A stretch of DNA of 64,000 nucleotides from Lysobacter antibioticus (GCF_001442535.1 NZ_CP013141.1:3141313-3205312); one strand, 5' to 3'. Numbered from the stretch's first letter, positions 17,465-26,376 are shown. Notes: generated by a model from the letters alone, not told the origin. Program-made: numbers and translations.

Positions 17465-18800
17465 GCCGCAGGCAGTGGCCGTGACCGCGATGCGCGGAGA
17501 AGATCGGCCCAGGCGCGATGCTGATGCCGCGGCGCGCCGCCTCGCGATGCACGCGTAAGGCATCGCGGTCTTCCGGCAGTTCGATCCAGAGGAAATAGCC
17601 GCCATCGGGACGGGTCACGCGCGTGCCCTGCGGGAAATGCTCGGCGACCGCGGTCAGGTAGGCGCTCTGCTGCGCGGCGAGGGTGGTGCGTAGCCGCCGC
17701 AGGTGGCGCTCGTAACTGCCGCGCTGCAGGTAGCGCGCGATCGCCAACTGCGCCGGTACGCAGGTCGCCAGGGTGTTGGTGAGCTTGAGCCGCGCCACCT
17801 GCTGCGTATAACGCCCGGCTGCGGCCCAACCGATGCGGTAGCCCGGCGCCAGCGTCTTGGAGAACGACGAGCAATGCAGCACCAGCCCGTGCCGGTCGTA
17901 GGCCTTGGCCGGCGCCGGCCGGTGCGTGCCGAAGTGCAGCTCGCCGTAGACGTCGTCCTCGATCAAAGGCAGCTCGTGGCGCGCCAGCAATTCGACCAGT
18001 TCGCGCTTCTTCGCGTCCGGCATCGTGCTGCCGAGCGGGTTCTGGAAGTTCGTCATGAGCCAGCAGGCCTTCGGCCGATGGCGCGCGATCGCGGTGGCCA
18101 ACGCGCCGAGCTCGATGCCGTCGCGCGGATGGGTCGGCACCTCGATCGCATGCAGGCCGTGGCGTTCGAGCACCTGTAGGGCGGCATAGAAGCATGGCGA
18201 TTCCACCAGTACCGCATCGCCGGGCCGGGTCACGGCGGCGATGCACAGGTTCAAGGCCTCGATCGCGCCGTTGCACACGACCAGATCGTTGGCGCCGAGC
18301 TCGACTCCGCCGATGCGATAGCGCAGAGCGATATGGCGGCGCAGTTCGGCATTGCCCGGGGTCAGATCGTCGACCGTGCTGCGCGGGTCCAGGTGCACGG
18401 CCTCGTGCGCCATCGCCCGCCCGAGCTTGGCGAGCGGGAACAGCGCCGGGCTCATGAAGGCCGAGCCCAGCGGCACGATGTCGTGCGCCATCGCCGACTC
18501 CAGCACCTCGAACACCAGCTCGCTGACGTCGACCGGGCGCGACTCGCCGTCCGGCTGCGAGGCCGCGTCGGGTTCCGGCGGCAGCGTTCGGGCCTGCTCG
18601 CTGACGTAATAGCCCGAGCGCGCTCGCGACTGCACCAGCCCCTGCGCCTCCAGCAGGTAATAGGCCTGGAACACGGTGGACGGACTGAGCTGCCGTGCCG
18701 CACTGGCCTGGCGCACCGACGGCAAGCGCTGCCCGGGCGATAGCAGCCCCTGGCGGATCGAGCGGGCGATGTCGTCGGCGAGGGCCTGGTAGCGCTTCAT
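17376..18800 (-). CDS. MocR-type PLP-dependent transcriptional regulator
   Basis: A 474-residue fusion of an N-terminal GntR winged helix (residues 1-70, with PGQRLPSVRQASAARQLSPS) and a class I aminotransferase-like domain. The domain has a PLP-binding lysine, K315, in SSFSKTLAPGYRIGW, and the Asn/Asp that hold PLP in NFQNPLGSTM and EDDVYGELHF. MocR proteins sense PLP or an amino acid-PLP adduct and control nearby genes. The divergent neighbour is a small membrane-protein pair, not a PLP gene, so the target is unclear. Its 3' end overlaps the YjbR gene by 89 bp in opposite orientation. Confidence 0.93.
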   Translation of the reverse strand: MKRYQALADDIARSIRQGLLSPGQRLPSVRQASAARQLSPSTVFQAYYLLEAQGLVQSRARSGYYVSEQARTLPPEPDAASQPDGESRPVDVSELVFEVLESAMAHDIVPLGSAFMSPALFPLAKLGRAMAHEAVHLDPRSTVDDLTPGNAELRRHIALRYRIGGVELGANDLVVCNGAIEALNLCIAAVTRPGDAVLVESPCFYAALQVLERHGLHAIEVPTHPRDGIELGALATAIARHRPKACWLMTNFQNPLGSTMPDAKKRELVELLARHELPLIEDDVYGELHFGTHRPAPAKAYDRHGLVLHCSSFSKTLAPGYRIGWAAAGRYTQQVARLKLTNTLATCVPAQLAIARYLQRGSYERHLRRLRTTLAAQQSAYLTAVAEHFPQGTRVTRPDGGYFLWIELPEDRDALRVHREAARRGISIAPGPIFSAHRGHGHCLRLNYGHPLDARVAAALRALGELSSARSAPA

Positions 18801-19006
18801 GTCGGTTCGGGGCGGCCTGGATTCGGTACGCGGCTGACTGATGAGCGGGAGGGCGTGTCGTTCCCACGCCCGCCGAGAGGCAGGCGACGGCTTCGGTCGA
18901 GTTGCAACTGATCTGTTTTTTTATCCGAAATCTGATTCTACGACTTCTGATCCGGTCCGGGCAGAATGCCTCCCGTAGCAAGAGCACCCTCCGGACGCCC
19001 ACCGCC

Positions 19007-19399
19007 ATGAACCCGCAAGTCGAACTCAACCTGGCCCTGATCCTGTTCGTGCCGTGGTTTTCGATCCTGGCCTGGCTGTTCTGGGCCTATCCGCGCCAGC
19101 CGCGCGGCGGCGCCCGCACCGCCTTCGACAGCGCCAGCCTGATCCTCGCGACCCTGCTGGCCGGGTGGGGCATGCACTGGAGCATGCACAACGCCGACCC
19201 CAACGCCGGCGCCATCTGGAAGCAGGTGCTGGCCAGTTCGGTCGCCTACGGTCTGTTCCTGCTGGTCATGACCCTGGCCATCGTCGTGCGTTGGCGCTGG
19301 CTGCGCGCTCGTGCCGCGACCCATACCGCCGGGGACGCCGCTCAAGCGGACTCCCACCGAAACAGCACCCGCCCGCTCGCGGGCAAGGTCGAATCATGA
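19007..19399 (+). CDS. Small multi-pass membrane protein, unknown
   Basis: A 130-residue protein with three likely transmembrane helices (about 8-26, 42-60 and 75-97) and a polar C-terminal tail of about 30 residues that begins with an Arg/Trp-rich stop-transfer segment. I do not recognise the family. Its stop overlaps the next start (ATGA), so it is co-translated with the DUF2909 protein. The upstream 206 bp is a divergent promoter shared with the MocR gene and has short repeated CTGAT elements at 18921-18955. Confidence 0.7.
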   Translation: MNPQVELNLALILFVPWFSILAWLFWAYPRQPRGGARTAFDSASLILATLLAGWGMHWSMHNADPNAGAIWKQVLASSVAYGLFLLVMTLAIVVRWRWLRARAATHTAGDAAQADSHRNSTRPLAGKVES

Positions 19400-19602
19400 A
19401 GATCCTGTTCGTCGCCGCCTTCCTTGGGGTGATCCTCTACAACCTGGGCGCCGGTCTGTACTACATGCTGGTGGACAAAGGCACCAGCAAGCGCACCGTC
19501 AATGCGCTGACGCGCCGCATCGTCTTGTCGATCGTGCTGATCGGCGTGGTCGTGGTCGGCATCGCCACCGGCGTGGTCGAACCGCACGGCGTCGGCGTTT
19601 AA
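19396..19602 (+). CDS. DUF2909 twin-transmembrane protein
   Basis: A 68-residue protein with two transmembrane helices (about 2-24 and 42-62) separated by a short charged loop, DKGTSKRTVNALTRR, typical of the DUF2909 'twin transmembrane' family. In many proteobacteria this gene sits next to SURF1 and cytochrome oxidase genes and is thought to help oxidase biogenesis. Here no oxidase genes are nearby. It is coupled by ATGA overlap to the preceding membrane protein, which may be its partner. Confidence 0.85.
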   Translation: MKILFVAAFLGVILYNLGAGLYYMLVDKGTSKRTVNALTRRIVLSIVLIGVVVVGIATGVVEPHGVGV

Positions 19603-19656
19603 GCCCGCTGCCCGCGCAGGCTAAGCTGGCGGCAAACCGCCGAAGAAGCCTGCGCG

Positions 19657-20037
19657 ATGCCTCACGCCCGAATCGTTTCCAACGCCGACACCGCCGAGTA
19701 CTACTTCGAAGAACGCTGCCACATCATCGAGTGGTGGAACTCCAGCGACGACCCGCAGGCCTCGATCGCGCGCGCCCGCGTCGAGCCCGGCGTCACCACC
19801 CGACTGCATCGTCTGCGCGACACCAGCGAGCGCTACGTCGTGCTCGGAGGCCGCGGCCGGGTCGAGGTCGGCGATCTGCCGCCGAGCATCGTCGGCCCCG
19901 GCGACGTCGTGGTGATTCCGCCGGGCGTTGCGCAACGCATCGCCAACCTCGGCGACAGCGATCTGTTGTTTCTGGCGATCTGCACGCCGCGTTTCGAGCC
20001 GGCCAACTACGAAGACATCGAGCCGGAGATCGCATGA
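19657..20037 (+). CDS. Cupin-domain protein
   Basis: A 126-residue single-domain cupin. Motif 1 is reduced (VEPGVTTRLHRLRDTSERYVVLGG) with one clear His and a Glu; motif 2 reads VGPGDVVVIPPGVAQRIANLG and lacks the usual His. A full metal site is therefore doubtful, and the protein may be a ligand-binding cupin rather than an enzyme. Its stop overlaps the start of the ADP-ribosylglycohydrolase gene (ATGA), so the two are co-expressed. Confidence 0.85.
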   Translation: MPHARIVSNADTAEYYFEERCHIIEWWNSSDDPQASIARARVEPGVTTRLHRLRDTSERYVVLGGRGRVEVGDLPPSIVGPGDVVVIPPGVAQRIANLGDSDLLFLAICTPRFEPANYEDIEPEIA

Positions 20038-20978
20038 GCACGACGGCGCCGACGCTCGGTTTGCGCGAACGCTACCTGGGCTGTCTGTTGGGCCTGGCCT
20101 GCGGCGATGCGGTCGGTACCACCGTCGAGTTCAGCGCGCGCGGCAGCTTCGCGCCGCTGACCGACATGGTCGGCGGCGGGCCGTTCGGGCTGCGCGCCGG
20201 GCAGTGGACCGACGACACCTCGATGGCCCTGTGCCTGGCCGCAAGCCTGATCTACCGCCGCGGTTTCGACGCGCGCGACCAGATGAACCGTTACTGCAAC
20301 TGGCGCGAAGTTGGCTACATGAGCAGCAACGGCGAGTGCTTCGATATCGGTATGACGGTGAGCGCGGCGTTGACGCGCTTCATGACCGGCCATGGCCCCT
20401 TCGCCGGCGACACCGGCCCGCGCGCGGCCGGCAACGGCGCGCTGATGCGGCTCGCGCCGGTGCCGATGCTGTGGCGCCGGCATGCCCAGGCGACCCGGCA
20501 CTATGCGGCCGAATCCACCCGCACCACCCATGGCGCCGCCGAGGCCCTGGATTGCTCGCGCCTGTTCGCGATGCAGTTGCGCGCCGCGCTGATGGGCGCC
20601 GGCAAGGAGGCGGTGCTGACCCCGGCGATGCCGCCGCCGGCGAGCCCCAAGGTGGCGGCGATCCACGCCCGCGAATACGCCGGCAAGCGCGACGACGCGA
20701 TCGTCGGGTCGGGCTACAGCGTCGAATCGCTGGAGGCCGCGCTGTGGTGTTTCCTGCACAGCGACGACTACGAAACCGCGGTGCTGCGTGCGGCCAACCT
20801 TGGCGACGACGCCGACACCACCGCGGCGATCTGCGGCCAACTCGCCGGCGCGTTCTACGGCATCGGCGCGATCCCGTCGCGCTGGCTCGAACGCCTGACG
20901 ATGCGCGAAGAGATCGCGGCGATGGCGGACGCCTTGCTGGCGTTGTCGGAGAGCGATGAGGTGGTGGCAGACGCGTGA
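20034..20978 (+). CDS. ADP-ribosylglycohydrolase family protein (DraG-like)
   Basis: A 314-residue enzyme of the DraG/ARH fold, which removes ADP-ribose from proteins, nucleic acids or small molecules using two Mg2+ ions. Metal-binding motifs are intact: GDAVGTTVEF near the N-terminus, WTDDTSMAL, GNGALMRLAP, and GDDADTTAAICGQLAGA near the C-terminus. It looks cytoplasmic. The upstream cupin gene is translationally coupled. No ADP-ribosyltransferase gene was found in the window, so its substrate is unknown. Confidence 0.92.
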   Translation: MSTTAPTLGLRERYLGCLLGLACGDAVGTTVEFSARGSFAPLTDMVGGGPFGLRAGQWTDDTSMALCLAASLIYRRGFDARDQMNRYCNWREVGYMSSNGECFDIGMTVSAALTRFMTGHGPFAGDTGPRAAGNGALMRLAPVPMLWRRHAQATRHYAAESTRTTHGAAEALDCSRLFAMQLRAALMGAGKEAVLTPAMPPPASPKVAAIHAREYAGKRDDAIVGSGYSVESLEAALWCFLHSDDYETAVLRAANLGDDADTTAAICGQLAGAFYGIGAIPSRWLERLTMREEIAAMADALLALSESDEVVADA

Positions 20979-20998
20979 GTGATGGGGGACGAGCAGGA

Positions 20999-21140
20999 GC
21001 AAATCCCCCTAACCCCCTTTTTCAGAGGGGAGACCTCTTTCGGATAGGTGCGATCGGTGTCGGTCGAGACATCCGGATCGTTTCACTCCTGGCTATCGAT
21101 CCGATGCATTCCCCCCTTTGAAAAAAAGGGGGTGCCTTAG
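20999..21140. repeat. Inverted pair of C5T5-type intergenic repeats
   Basis: CCCCCTTTTTCAGAGGGG (21013-21030 region, plus strand) and, about 80 bp on, CCCCCCTTTGAAAAAAAGGG (from 21113), the same hairpin-forming unit in the opposite orientation. Each arm is itself a hairpin with a T run. They lie between the converging ADP-ribosylglycohydrolase and DUF3472 genes and may act as a two-way terminator, or be a dispersed palindromic repeat. Confidence 0.6.
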
Positions 21141-21169
21141 CCCGCCGAACCCCCTGGTCCAGCGAACGA

Positions 21170-21240
21170 CTACTACCCTGCACCTTCAAGATATTCGGCG
21201 CGGTCTCGTAGATCGACTCGGCGTAGAAGAGATTCGCAAC
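21170..21240 (-). pseudogene. Fragment resembling the C-terminus of the GH35 beta-galactosidase
   Basis: On the minus strand this stretch reads FYAESIYETAPNILKVQG, which resembles the end of the nearby GH35 protein (TDPVYETAPDALKPRGK). DNA identity is also visible: GGCGCGGTCTCGTAGA occurs in both (21198-21213 and about 22638-22653). About 20 codons remain and no start or upstream domain is attached. This suggests a lost or rearranged second galactosidase gene; chance similarity is possible. Confidence 0.35.
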
Positions 21241-21257
21241 CTGTATAGATGGATGCC

Positions 21258-22376
21258 TCAAAGCGCGGGCCTGCGTACCGTCCAGTTCTGGCTTGCCTGC
21301 GTGCCGCAGGTCTGGACGGTCAGTTGCGCGCCGGCGGTCGATGCGGTCAGGCACAACCCCGACAAGTCGCTGCGCAGTTGGCTGCCGACCTGGTTCCACA
21401 ATTGGTTGCGGCCGCCGTTGCAGGCGTAGACGATGACCGGCGAGCCGGGTGCGGTGCGGTGCTGTTCGACATCTAGGCAGAGGTCGGCCTGCAGGCGCAG
21501 ACTGCGGTCGACGCCGTGCACCCAGGCCTGGTTTTCGCCGGTATGGCAGCCGTAACCGAGTGCGGGCACGTTGCTCGTCGTCGCGCCGCCCTTCGCGTCG
21601 ATACACAGGTTGTTGCCGCTGACCACCGTGCCGCGCAGCGAATTGCCGATGGCGTTGACCTGGACACTGCCTACCGCGGTCTTGTCGACTCGGCTTGCGC
21701 AGGGCACGCTGACCTTGGTGCTGGAAACGCTGGCGACCGTCGTGCCGCCATTGCCGATCGGGAGCAGGAACTCCGCGTCCGAGTAGGGCTGGTTGTAGCA
21801 GTTCGACTTCGGCGAACTCCACTCGAAGTATTCGGTCCAGTTGACCATGCCCTTCGGAGAGAGCTGCGTGGAAGCGCTGCGGATGCTGCCCAGCTTGAAC
21901 GAGCCGCCGCCGGTGAGATCGGTCACGGTCACGCCGAACCAGCGGTTGCCTTCGTGGGCGACGCGGAAGCGGTAGGTATGGCCGGCCGTCCACTCATGCG
22001 CCATACGACAGCTCTTGCCGACGCCTTCGCCGTCGAAGTTCAGACAGTAGCTGCCCGCGCTGCCGGCCTTGGCCTCGGTCGCGTCCCACACCGAGAACAG
22101 GAACATGCGCGACTTGCCGCCGTTGCTCTGCATGCCGGTGTAGCCGCCGGAGGGCGTTCCAACGAAAGCGAATTGATTGCTCCAATAGACGTTGGCGCGA
22201 TAGCCGGGGTCGGTTTCGACGGTGATGCCGAAATCCACCGAGTCGAGCCCGCTGATCGCAGGATCGAAGGCGTAATTGGTATAGCTGCCGGGCGTGTCCC
22301 CGGCCGAGGCGCTTAGCGAGAGCAGCGATAGCAGTAGCAGGCTCCCCCAGCGTTGGATCGATCGCACTGTCTTCAT
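21258..22376 (-). CDS. Secreted DUF3472 protein with ricin-type lectin domain
   Basis: A 372-residue exported protein. The start at 22376 gives MKTVRSIQRW and a signal peptide (to about residue 25, SASA). Residues about 30-220 match the DUF3472 layout, including an Asp/Tyr-rich opening, KSRMFLFSVWDA and HEWTAGHTYRFRV. Residues about 245-372 form a ricin-type beta-trefoil lectin with QxW repeats: NNLCIDAKGG...ENQAW, ADLCLDVEQH...RNQLW, and SGLCLTASTA...SQNWTV. It probably binds galactose-containing glycans. It follows the GH35 gene on the same strand (233-bp gap) and belongs to the galactoside locus. Confidence 0.85.
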   Translation of the reverse strand: MKTVRSIQRWGSLLLLSLLSLSASAGDTPGSYTNYAFDPAISGLDSVDFGITVETDPGYRANVYWSNQFAFVGTPSGGYTGMQSNGGKSRMFLFSVWDATEAKAGSAGSYCLNFDGEGVGKSCRMAHEWTAGHTYRFRVAHEGNRWFGVTVTDLTGGGSFKLGSIRSASTQLSPKGMVNWTEYFEWSSPKSNCYNQPYSDAEFLLPIGNGGTTVASVSSTKVSVPCASRVDKTAVGSVQVNAIGNSLRGTVVSGNNLCIDAKGGATTSNVPALGYGCHTGENQAWVHGVDRSLRLQADLCLDVEQHRTAPGSPVIVYACNGGRNQLWNQVGSQLRSDLSGLCLTASTAGAQLTVQTCGTQASQNWTVRRPAL

Positions 22377-22609
22377 GATGGTCTCCGATTGTGGGTACGC
22401 CATCCGGATGAACGGCGTTCGTGCAGCTCCGTTGCGGTGCGCTCCTTGCCGGCCGGAACGCGGCCGGTATTTCCATGCGACGAGCCGGGCGACAGGCAAG
22501 CCGAGTGCGCTGGCGGCCGCGCTGCGGTCGCCAGGGGTTTTCGTTGCTGCATGAAACTTGCCGGCCCGCCTACCTGCTTAGGAGCATTCCTTCGCGAGCG
22601 CCGGAGCGC

Positions 22610-24490
22610 CTACTTCCCGCGCGGCTTCAACGCATCCGGCGCGGTCTCGTAGACCGGGTCGGTCAGGCCTCGCAGGCTGCGCGCGCCGCCGCCTTCGACA
22701 TCGAGCACGACCACTTCGTTGCGGCCCTTGCGCAACCAGGGAGCGGGCACGAACAGGGTCTGCTGCGGGCCGATCTTCCAGTAACGGCCGAGGTGATGGC
22801 CGTTGATCCACACATGGCCCTTGCCCCAGCCGCGGGTGTCCAGGAAGGTGCTGCCGACGCGCTCGAGTTCGAAGCCGCCGCGCCAGAACGCCGGGCCGGT
22901 CGGTGCGGTCTTGCTGGAGTAACGCAGGCCGCTCAGGTCGTTCAAGGGCAGCGGGTACATCGTCCAGTCGAACAGTTCCTGTTTGCCGACCGTCACCGAA
23001 CGGGTGATGCCTTTGCGCTCTTCGTCCAGGCGCGTGCCGAAGTTGATCCGGCCCATGTTCTCGACGAGCAGATCGAGCCGCTCGCCCGGCTTCAGGCCGG
23101 TCGCCAGTTCGCGTTCGCCGAAGCGCCGGTCCAAAGTGCCCACAGGCTTGCCGTCGGCCAGCGCCACCGCGTAGTCGCGCACTTCGTCGACGACCAGCTT
23201 GCCGCTGGCGCCCTGCGGCACGGTATTGCGGTAGAGCACGAAGCCGTAGTTCTGATCGAGCGCTTCCATGGTCCGCGGCAGTTGCGCACGCATCGGCCGG
23301 CTCAGCACCGGCAGAGCGTCGAGCACGCTTACCGATTCGCGAAGCACGAACGGCGCGATCGCGATGGTCGGCGCGGCCGGTTCGGGAATCGGGGGCAGAC
23401 TTTCGCCGGCTTCGAGATGACGCCCGATGACCTCGCGCAAGGCGTGGTATTTCGGCGTGATGCGGCCGGCTTCGTCGACCGGCGCGTCGTAGTCGTAGCT
23501 GGTGGTGTCGGGTTGGTACGGCATGTCGCGGCTGTAGTTCGCGCCTGCCATCCAGCCGAAGCTGGTGCCGCCGTGGAACATGTACAGGTTGAACGAGATG
23601 CCCTGGCCGAGAAACCAATCGACCGTGCTCGCCGCGCGCTCGGGCGGCGTGGTGTGGTGCTGCTCGCCCCAGTGGTCGAACCAGCCGGCCCAGTACTCGC
23701 CGACCATGCGCGGCCCCTGCGGGCGGAACGCCTTGAGGTGCTCGAACGAGGCCTTGGCGTCGGCGATATCGCCGTCGAAGTTGATCACCGCGGTGACGCC
23801 AGGCAGCGGCCCGCCTTCGAAATAATGCGGGCCGGCGCCGTCGGAGGTGAACAAGGGCAGGTCGAAACCGGCGCCGATCATCTGCCGTTTGATCGTTTCC
23901 ATGTAATCGCGGTCGCGGCCGTAGGAGCCGTATTCGTTCTCGACCTGCATCATCAGGATCGGCCCGCCGCGCGTGCTCAGCAGCGGTGCGAGTTCCTCAT
24001 GAGTGCGGCGCAGGTAGCGGTCGACCGCGCCGAGGAAGCGCGGGTCCATGCTGCGCACGCGCAGCCCCGGCGTGCGCAGCAGCCAGGCGGGAAAGCCGCC
24101 GAACTCCAGTTCGGTGCAGATGTAGGGCCCGGGGCGCACGATCACGTCCAGACCTTCCTCCTTCGCGGTGCGGATGAACGCAGCGACGTCGAGATTGCCG
24201 CTGAAGTCGAACCGCCCCGGTTCGGGCTCGTGCAGGTTCCAGAACACGTAGGTGGTGACCGTGTTGAGCCCCATCGCACGCGCCTGGCGCAGGCGCTCGC
24301 GCCAGAACTCGCGCGGAATGCGCGGGTAATGCATTTCGCCCGACCGGATCAGGTGCGGCTTGCCGTCGAGCAGGAAGCGGTCGCCTTCGATGGCGAAACG
24401 CGGCGCGGCGAAACTGCCCAGTGAAGCGAAGGCCAGCCCCAGGCCGAGCAGGGCGGCGGCGATGCGGTGACGGCGTGCGCGTTGGATCAT
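22610..24490 (-). CDS. GH35 beta-galactosidase, exported
   Basis: A 626-residue glycosidase that removes terminal beta-galactose. A signal peptide covers residues 1-29 (ending SFA/AP). The (beta/alpha)8 barrel carries the family signature: GGPILMMQVENEYGSYG (catalytic acid/base within the E184/E186 pair) and GEYWAGWFDHWGE with nucleophile E264. FHGGTSFGWMAGAN and two C-terminal beta-sandwich regions follow; INGHHLGRYWKIGPQQTLFVPA is the typical jelly-roll end. It lies in a minus-strand run with a DUF3472 lectin downstream and an IS fragment, DUF3472 gene and TonB receptor upstream. Released galactose can feed the galactose/galactonate genes at 30.6-37.8 kb. Confidence 0.95.
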   Translation of the reverse strand: MIQRARRHRIAAALLGLGLAFASLGSFAAPRFAIEGDRFLLDGKPHLIRSGEMHYPRIPREFWRERLRQARAMGLNTVTTYVFWNLHEPEPGRFDFSGNLDVAAFIRTAKEEGLDVIVRPGPYICTELEFGGFPAWLLRTPGLRVRSMDPRFLGAVDRYLRRTHEELAPLLSTRGGPILMMQVENEYGSYGRDRDYMETIKRQMIGAGFDLPLFTSDGAGPHYFEGGPLPGVTAVINFDGDIADAKASFEHLKAFRPQGPRMVGEYWAGWFDHWGEQHHTTPPERAASTVDWFLGQGISFNLYMFHGGTSFGWMAGANYSRDMPYQPDTTSYDYDAPVDEAGRITPKYHALREVIGRHLEAGESLPPIPEPAAPTIAIAPFVLRESVSVLDALPVLSRPMRAQLPRTMEALDQNYGFVLYRNTVPQGASGKLVVDEVRDYAVALADGKPVGTLDRRFGERELATGLKPGERLDLLVENMGRINFGTRLDEERKGITRSVTVGKQELFDWTMYPLPLNDLSGLRYSSKTAPTGPAFWRGGFELERVGSTFLDTRGWGKGHVWINGHHLGRYWKIGPQQTLFVPAPWLRKGRNEVVVLDVEGGGARSLRGLTDPVYETAPDALKPRGK

Positions 24491-24575
24491 GATCGGATTC
24501 CGTAGGTCGGCCGCCGCGCGGGTAGGAAGCGACCCGCGTAACCGGCGAAGGATGAGCGATACGATGAATGTTGCC

Positions 24576-24860
24576 TTACGGGTGCACGGCGTGGGCCGGC
24601 AGTTTTGCGATGGCCTGCTTCAATGCATGAATCTCCAGCGCCTGCTCGGCATACAGGCGCTTGAGCTCGGTGTTCTCGGCCTGCAGTTCCCGAAGCCTGG
24701 CCGTTTCGGCGACAGCCATGCCGCCGTACCTCGATTTCCAGTTGTAGTACGTGGGCACGCTGACTCCGTGCTTGCGGGCCAGGTCCTTGATCGCGATGCC
24801 GCTGTCGGTCTCCTTGAGAATCTCCACGATCTGCGCCTGGGTGAATCGACTCTTGCGCAT
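24576..24860 (-). mobile_element. Orphan IS3-family OrfA (transposase HTH subunit)
   Basis: A 94-residue protein, MRKSRFTQAQIVEILKETDS..., with the IS3/IS911 OrfA helix-turn-helix (IKDLARKHGVSVPTYYNWKSRYGG) and the leucine-zipper region (LRELQAENTELKRLYAEQAL). AAGGAGG sits just before the ATG. No OrfB with the DDE catalytic domain follows in the remaining 86 bp before the GH35 gene, and I see no terminal inverted repeats. It is therefore a dead IS remnant, or a domesticated DNA-binding protein. It separates the GH35 gene from the DUF3472 and receptor genes. Confidence 0.85.
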
Positions 24861-25005
24861 TGAGCACCTCCTTCGGGCTTGTTCTGCGGCATGATTTCCC
24901 TGTGCCCAGTGTCGGTTCGGGCGACGGAAGCTTCTGAGCAAAGTCGCGCCGACCCACCCGTTTCCCGCAACGGGCGGGCCAGGATTATCGACTAGGCATC
25001 CGCCG

Positions 25006-26376
25006 TCACGGGTGGTAACCGATGAACTGCCACTGGTTGTTGTCGGTCGCCGTGGTCGGGAAATACCAGTACTGACTGCTGGTCTTCAGCCTGAAGTACT
25101 TGTCGCCCGACTTGAACACCGACCCCACGCGACCGTAACGGTTGTTCTCGCCCCATTGGTGAATGGTCATCTCGGGGACGGTTTCGGTCTTGCGGTAGTG
25201 ACGGCCCTTGTAGGTCCAGAACTCGTTGCTGGTCTTGTCGACAGGAAAGTACTGCGCCCCCTTCTTGACCATGGTGAAATACTCGAGATCGCCGGTATTG
25301 GGGTTGTCGTAGTAGAAATAGTCGCCGACCGCGACGTGGGCCTCGTTGCGTTCGGCCCAGGTCCTCAGCGGTTGGTTTCGATGGTAGAGATCGTTGATGA
25401 CGGGATAGCCCCGGCCGATCGACTGCCAGTCGGCATTCGACTGGCCTTGCGCCGGGAACGGGCCGTAGGCGCCGTTGTGTTTCGCGCGGTACAGGTAGGG
25501 GTAGTCGACGGAGAGATCGGCCGCGAAGTACATGCCGGCGGTGGCCTGCTTGTTGTACTGGCCCCATTCGTACAGCCCGCGGTACTGATTGCCTACCGCA
25601 TTGACGGTGCCGTCGCCCTCGGCCCAGGAGATCGAGCCGTAGCCGGCATGCGTCATGCCCGGCAGCAGCCACGACGAGTCGCAGGGGTGCGGGCTGCCGT
25701 ATGCGGTCCCGTTGAAACTGGCCAGGGCCGTGTCCTGGCCCCAATTGCCGCGCACGGGCGCAATGGTGGCGCGGGCGTGTCGAAGCGAGTAACACTGGTA
25801 AGGGTCGGCATAGAAATACTCGAGGAACATCCCATTTTCCTTGTGCAAGCCACCCCAGTTTGAGGGGACGCTGATCTGCCCCAGCACCTCGGCAGTACCG
25901 AGCGTCAGGTCGTACAGCGTCATCTGCCACCAGTCGCCGCCGTAACGCGGACTGGCTTCGGCCCGCATCCTGTACTGGTGCCCGACTTTCCAGGTGTATT
26001 GCCCCTTGATGCTGGAGCACGCGCCGAACTCGTAACAATCCACAGGTGGAAGGCGGTCGCCCATCGCGCCGGTTCCGTTCCAGATCGATACCAGCGCGCG
26101 CTTTTCTCCGCTCGCGCGCTGCAGGCCCCAGTAGCCGCCGTCCGCGTTATTGAACTTGATGTACTGCGCGAAGTAGACGTTCGAGGCGGAGTCGGTGTGC
26201 TCGGGGTACTGCTCGCCCGGATCCACGTCGATTCGCAGGAAGTAGTCCTTCACTTGCGGAGAAGGATTCGCCAAGACCCAGGTGCCCGCCGGAGTGGTCG
26301 CCGCCGCCGGCGGAGGCGCCGCGACGAGCAACAGACCGGCCAAGGCCGGTGCGGTGTACACGGAAAGGTTAGCCAT
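25006..26376 (-). CDS. Secreted DUF3472 protein with C-terminal tandem repeats
   Basis: A 456-residue exported protein with a signal peptide (residues 1-26, ending AAA/TT). Residues about 40-270 resemble DUF3472 (GYWGLQRASGEKRALVSIWNG, YTWKVGHQYRMRAEA), like the ricin-fused gene at 21.3 kb. Residues about 280-456 hold three imperfect repeats of about 55 residues, each with a pattern W...G.YF/Y...Y...G.YFP...N.(W)...G: units end DWQSIGRGYP, EFWTYKG and QWQFIGYHP. Such aromatic repeats suggest carbohydrate or cell-wall binding. It is 64 bp after the TonB receptor gene and likely in its transcript. Confidence 0.8.
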   Translation of the reverse strand: MANLSVYTAPALAGLLLVAAPPPAAATTPAGTWVLANPSPQVKDYFLRIDVDPGEQYPEHTDSASNVYFAQYIKFNNADGGYWGLQRASGEKRALVSIWNGTGAMGDRLPPVDCYEFGACSSIKGQYTWKVGHQYRMRAEASPRYGGDWWQMTLYDLTLGTAEVLGQISVPSNWGGLHKENGMFLEYFYADPYQCYSLRHARATIAPVRGNWGQDTALASFNGTAYGSPHPCDSSWLLPGMTHAGYGSISWAEGDGTVNAVGNQYRGLYEWGQYNKQATAGMYFAADLSVDYPYLYRAKHNGAYGPFPAQGQSNADWQSIGRGYPVINDLYHRNQPLRTWAERNEAHVAVGDYFYYDNPNTGDLEYFTMVKKGAQYFPVDKTSNEFWTYKGRHYRKTETVPEMTIHQWGENNRYGRVGSVFKSGDKYFRLKTSSQYWYFPTTATDNNQWQFIGYHP

